Source: Melastoma dodecandrum (lineage: Eukaryota; Streptophyta; Magnoliopsida; Myrtales; Melastomataceae). From it: a stretch of DNA of 64,000 nt. The notes under the pieces are model-generated. The model saw only the letters and a program-made list of their open reading frames with translations. It did not search any database and was not told the origin of the DNA. This document shows, in pieces, positions 60,546-64,000 of this stretch (position 1 is its first letter; each line of letters opens with the position of its first letter). Location: contig JARUPY010000373.1 in NCBI GenBank assembly GCA_029817715.1, forward strand, positions 1 through 64,000, given 5' to 3'. The position numbers and the translations under genes were made by a program.

Positions 60546-61611
60546 ATGCTCAGCGAAGCCGAAAGCGCTCGGTCTCTCCTTCTCCCGCTTGCGGGAGAAG
60601 GTGGCCCGACGAAGTCGGATCGGATGAGGGATCGTGCAGCTTCGCCTTTCACGCAGGGGCAAGCGGAAACGCCCCTCATCCGACCCGACTTCGTCGGGCC
60701 ACCTTCTCCCGCAAGCGGGAGAAGGCAGTACCCCGCCGCCTCAGCCGTCCTCGAGCTGTTCAAGCCGATCACCTGGTTCCCGCCGATGTGGGCCTTCGCC
60801 TGCGGGATCGTCTCGTCGGGTCGTCCGCTCGCCCACCATTGGCTCGTCGCGCTCGCCGGCGTCGCGCTGGCCGGCCCGCTCGTCTGCGCGACCAGCCAGG
60901 CGGTGAACGACTGGTTCGACCGGCACGTCGACGCGATCAACGAGCCGCAGCGGCCGATCCCCTCCGGCCGCATCCCCGGCCGCTGGGGCCTCGGCATCGC
61001 CAGCGCCTGGACGCTCGTGTCGCTCGCCGTCGCCGCCCTGCTCGGCACATGGGTCTTCGTCGCGGCAAGCGTCGGCCTCGCGCTCGCCTGGGCCTACAGC
61101 GCCCCGCCGCTGCGGCTGAAGCAGAACGGCTGGTGGGGCAACCTCGCCTGTGGCCTCTGCTACGAGGGGCTGGCCTGGATCACGGGCGCTGCCGTGATGC
61201 TCGACGGCGGCCTGCCGTCGTGGCCGATCCTGCTGCTGGCGCTGCTCTACAGCCTCGGCGCGCACGGCATCATGACCTTGAACGACTTCAAGTCGATGGA
61301 CGGCGACCGTCGCATGGATATCCGCTCGCTGCCCGTCCAGCTCGGCGCCGACGGCGCCGCCCGCGTCGCCTGCGTCGTGATGGCGGCGCCGCAGCTCGTC
61401 GTCATCGCGCTGCTGCTCGCCTGGGGGCGACCGATCCAGGCGGTCATCGTCGTCGCGCTCCTCGCGGGCCAGGCGGCGATGATGGCGCGCTTCCTCCAAA
61501 AGCCCGTCGCGCGGGCGCTTTGGTATTCCGGCTTCGGCATTCCCCTTTTCGTCTCCGGCATGATGGCGTCCCGCCTTCGCCGTGCAGCCCCTCGCGAGGC
61601 TTCTGTCATGA
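60546..61611 (+). CDS. bchG: bacteriochlorophyll synthase (UbiA family) with repeat-derived N-terminus
   Basis: Attaches the polyprenyl tail to bacteriochlorophyllide. About 355 residues; membrane helices and the two Asp-rich prenyl-diphosphate motifs NDWFDRHVDAINEPQRPIPS and LNDFKSMDGDRRMDIRSLPV are present, as are FKPITWFPPMWAFACGIVSS and LAWAYSAPPLRLKQNGWWGN. The ATG at 60546 is two bases after bchH; no start codon exists between the palindromic repeat (60578-60725) and the conserved FKPITWFPP, so residues ~12-60 are encoded by the repeat. A surplus C near 61570 (TCCCGCC) removes the stop and makes an apparent fusion with bchP; the other frame ends AFAVQPLARLLS, with TGA overlapping the bchP ATG. 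Confidence 0.92.
60578..60725. repeat. palindromic repeat, family B, inside the bchG reading frame
   Basis: Arms CCTTCTCCCGCTTGCGGGAG AAGGTGGCCCGACGAAGTCG and CGACTTCGTCGGGCCACCTT CTCCCGCAAGCGGGAGAAGG are near-perfect inverted copies with a ~60-base core (ATGAGGG...CCCCTCAT). Same family as 23620-23762. Open throughout in the bchG frame. Confidence 0.9.
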
Positions 61612-62809
61612 GCACTCTCGACCAATTCGACGTAGTCGTCGTCGGCGGAGGCCCCGCCGGCGCCACCGCAGCCAACGATCTCGCGCGCGCGGGCCGCAAG
61701 GTCGCGCTGCTCGACAAAGCCGGACGCATCAAGCCGTGCGGCGGCGCCATCCCGCCGCGCCTCGTGCGCGATTTCGCGATCCCCGACAGCCAGCTCTGCG
61801 CGCGCATCTCGTCGGCGCGCATGGTCGCGCCCTCCGGACAGGCCGTCGACATGCCGATCAACGCCGGCGGATATGTCGGCATCGTCGACCGCGAGGTCTT
61901 CGACGAGTTCCTGCGGGCCCGCGCCGCCGAGAACGGCGCGCGGCGGCGCACCGGCACGTTCACCAAGATCACCCGCGACCGCGACGACACGGCGATCGTC
62001 CATTACACGGGCGAGGCTGGCGAGGTACGCGTGCGGGCGCGCACGGTGGTCGGCGCCGACGGCGCCAATTCCGCGGTCGGCCGCTCTGCGATGCCCGGCG
62101 CGCGCACACGGCGAAGTTCGTGTTCGCCTATCACGAGATCGTCAAGGCGCCGGTCGCGGCGACCGAGGCCTACAGCCCGACGCGCTGCGACATCTACTAC
62201 GATGGTTCGATGTCGCCCGATTTCTATTCCTGGGTGTTCCCGCACGGCCGCACGATGAGTGTCGGCACCGGCACCGCCAACAAGGGCTTCAGCCTGAAAG
62301 GCGCGATCGCTGAGCTGCGCGGCCGCACTGGCCTCGCCGACTGCGAGACCGTTCGCAAGGAAGGCGCGCCGATCCCGCTGAAGCCGATGAAGCGCTGGGA
62401 CAACGGCCGCGACGTGATCCTGATCGGCGATGCCTGCGGCGTCGTCGCGCCGTCCTCGGGCGAGGGCATCGACTACGCCATGGCCTGCGCCCGCATGGCG
62501 GCCGAGGCGGTCGCGACGGTGCTCGAGACCGGCAACGCCAAGGCGCTACGCGCCGCACGCAAGCGCTTCATGAAGGCGCACGGCCGCACCTTCCTCGTGC
62601 TCGGCTTCATGCAGTGGTTCTGGTATGCCAGCGACAAGCGCCGCGAGACCTTCGTGAAGATGTGCCGCGACAAGGATGTGCAGCGCCTGACCTGGGAATC
62701 CTACATGAACAAGGAGCTGACCCGCCAGAAGCCCACGGCGCAGGTGCGCATCTTCTTCAAGGACCTGGTCGAGCTGCTCGGCCTCGGCGCGCGACGGCAG
62801 AGCGCCTGA
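61608..62809 (+). CDS. bchP: geranylgeranyl diphosphate/bacteriochlorophyll reductase
   Basis: About 400 residues. Reduces the geranylgeranyl tail to phytyl. FAD-binding FDVVVVGGGPAGATAANDLA, GRIKPCGGAIPPRLVRDFAI (the typical CGGAIPP), MPINAGGYVGIVDREVFDEF, RTVVGADGANSAVGRSAMPG; a break near 62098; then KFVFAYHEIVKAPVAATEAY, DIYYDGSMSPDFYSWVFPHG, VILIGDACGVVAPSSGEGID and FLVLGFMQWFWYASDKRRET. ATG 61608 overlaps the true bchG stop (ATGA). Third gene of bchH-bchG-bchP. Confidence 0.95.
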
Positions 62810-62951
62810 TCGCGACGCGCCACCGCCCGGGACCAAGCGTGCATTGACGAGCGTACGCAACGCCGCCATAGCGTGATCGCGTGAGCCGACGGCGGCTCGG
62901 GCCGCGTCGGGCGGCCGCGGAGGCAATCGCTTGTTCGAATCGAGCATCGAG

Positions 62952-63598
62952 ATGATCGATGTGCACAAGTATTACCGCAATCGCGGGCATACGAAGGTCG
63001 TGCTCGATCACATCACGCAGGTGTTCGAGCGCGGTCATTCCTACGGCATCATGGGCGTCAACCGGCGCCGGCAAGTCGACGACGGTCCGCCTGCTCTCCG
63101 GCGTCGAGCTGCCCAACACGGGCACGATCCGCCGCAACGTGCGTGTGTCCTGGCCGATCGGCTTCGCCAGCGGCTTCCACGGGCTGATGACCGGCCGCAA
63201 CAACGTCACCTTCGCCGCCCGCGCCTACCGGCAGGACATCCGGCGCGTGCTCGATTTCGTCGAGGATTTCTCCGAGCTTGGCGACTATCTCGACGCGCCG
63301 GTGCGGACATATTCGTCGGGCATGGGCGGCCGGCTCGCATTCGCGTTGTCGATGGCGATCGACTTCGACTGCTATCTGATCGACGAGATCACGGCGGTCG
63401 GTGATGCCCGGTTCGCGGCGCGCTGCCAGAAAGCCTTCGCCGAGCGTCGGGCCAAGGCCGACGTCCATCATGGTCTCGCACTCGGTCGGCACGATCAAGG
63501 ACTACTGCGATCGCGGCGCGGTGCTCGTGGACGGCCGGCTGATGATGTTTCAAGACGTCGATCAGGCGATCGACATGTACAACAGGCTCAACCGCTAG
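62952..63598 (+). CDS. capsule/polysaccharide-export ABC transporter ATPase (KpsT/Wzt-like)
   Basis: About 216 residues from ATG 62952 (a TTG at 62931 is possible). IDVHKYYRNRGHTKVVLDHI, the Walker A restored by one base near 63063 (GVTGAGKSTTVRLLSGVE), NTGTIRRNVRVSWPIGFASG, HGLMTGRNNVTFAARAYRQD, signature TYSSGMGGRLAFALSMAIDF, Walker B CYLIDEITAVGDARF; a break near 63462; then MVSHSVGTIKDYCDRGAVLV and QAIDMYNRLNR. The short length and 'GF.SGFHGLMTGRNN' and 'Y.SGM..RLAFALSMA' blocks are typical of KpsT-type exporters of surface glycans. The permease is not in the window. Confidence 0.87.
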
Positions 63599-63599
63599 T

Positions 63600-63992
63600 T
63601 TAAGCCGCCTCGGCGTGGCCGGCGGAGCGCGCCGCTACGCGGCCGGGCGCGACGGGTTTCGCGAGGCGAGCCAGCGCGGCTTGCAGGGCGTCACCGAGAT
63701 CGGACCTGGTGCGCGGCGAGGTTCGGAAACGGTGGGCGACGATCCGGGTCAGCTCCAGGAACACGGCCCGGTCGGCGCGCGCGATCCGCTCGGCCCCGAT
63801 GCCGCGCGGGACGCAGAAGGCGATCAGCTCGAGCCGCGTGGCCATGGCGCGACGGTCGCGGCCCTCGAAGAGATCGCGCAGCGCGTCGGCCTGCAATCGC
63901 GCCACCGTCATGCGGTCCGTGAAGTCCGGCACGTCGGCGTAGTGATCGCAGACGATGTCGATGACGAGCGGCTCCGGCCAATCGAAGCGCAT
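63600..63992 (-). CDS. unknown protein, possibly truncated by the window edge
   Basis: 130 residues if ATG 63992 is the start; the frame may extend beyond the window. RFDWPEPLVIDIVCDHYADV, TVARLQADALRDLFEGRDRR, LELIAFCVPRGIGAERIARA, RAVFLELTRIVAHRFRTSPR, ending VAPGRVAARSAGHAEAA. No family recognised. Likely a helical cytoplasmic protein; convergent with the ABC ATPase gene (stop codons one base apart). Confidence 0.45.
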   Translation of the reverse strand: MRFDWPEPLVIDIVCDHYADVPDFTDRMTVARLQADALRDLFEGRDRRAMATRLELIAFCVPRGIGAERIARADRAVFLELTRIVAHRFRTSPRTRSDLGDALQAALARLAKPVAPGRVAARSAGHAEAA

Positions 63993-64000
63993 CCTTCCGA

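Noticed and set aside
60546..62258. Apparent bchG-bchP fusion in one continuous frame
   Set aside because: One surplus C near 61570 explains it: in the other frame BchG ends AFAVQPLARLLS with TGA overlapping the bchP ATG, a normal coupling. BchP then needs a separate frame correction near 62098.

Overview
The window is high-GC DNA (roughly 68-70 % by eye) whose gene families point to an alphaproteobacterium of the order Hyphomicrobiales (Rhizobiales). The pointers are the BchH/BchG/BchP bacteriochlorophyll enzymes, an HWE-family sensor kinase, a Tim44-domain protein, the 2-oxoglutarate dehydrogenase operon layout, and several families of long palindromic intergenic repeats typical of this order. 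The genus cannot be fixed from the sequence. Bacteriochlorophyll synthesis implies a phototroph or a close relative of one.

Layout. (1) 1-16.3 kb, minus strand: most of an extracellular contractile injection system (eCIS), a headless phage-tail-like machine, running off the left edge. Transcription order is an unknown 228-residue protein, sheath, tube, T4-type baseplate chaperone, small proline-rich protein, Pvc16/DUF4255-type terminator protein, CIS tube-initiator protein, LysM protein, gp27-like hub, gp5-like spike, gp25, baseplate J, a giant second J-like protein carrying two beta-propeller-like insertions, and a tail protein. Nearly every junction is a 4-base ATGA stop/start overlap. (2) 16.5-21 kb: a small WYL-like protein, AidB-type acyl-CoA dehydrogenase, Tim44-domain protein, an AT-hook-like protein and YqeY. 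(3) 21.2-28.5 kb: a pentose-phosphate block tkt-gnd-zwf-HAD-HAD-pgl. (4) 28.7-36.2 kb: HWE kinase, a divergent RND efflux pair, and a thioredoxin/CcdA pair. (5) 36.4-42.1 kb: tyrosinase with its C-terminal domain as a separate gene, cytochrome b561, an acyltransferase-3/SGNH protein and a flavin amine oxidase. (6) 42.1-50.5 kb: lpd-SDR-pentapeptide-sucB-sucA-sucD, minus strand, without sucC. (7) 50.6-56.5 kb: two DUF3806 paralogues, an epimerase/LysR divergent pair, an orphan PstS, ribosomal protein S21 and a TPR lipoprotein. (8) 56.7-62.8 kb: bchH-bchG-bchP behind a PpsR/CrtJ-like operator. (9) The right edge: a capsule-type ABC ATPase and an unknown protein.

Sequence quality matters here. 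Many obvious genes (sucB, lpd, bchH, bchP, pgl, nearly all eCIS genes) contain single-base frame breaks, often in G/C runs, at roughly one per kb overall and more densely in the eCIS block, while others (zwf, tkt, gnd, pstS, sheath C-terminal half) are clean. Conserved housekeeping genes are affected, and the ATGA couplings survive in the homology-predicted frames, so I treat the breaks as probable consensus indels rather than gene decay. Coordinates of broken genes span the whole gene and the breaks are listed in each entry.

The most unusual content is in the eCIS: a J-like baseplate protein of about 1690 codons with two propeller-like insertions, a sheath with four tandem copies of a beta-rich insert, and a spike ending in a regular beta-helical repeat.
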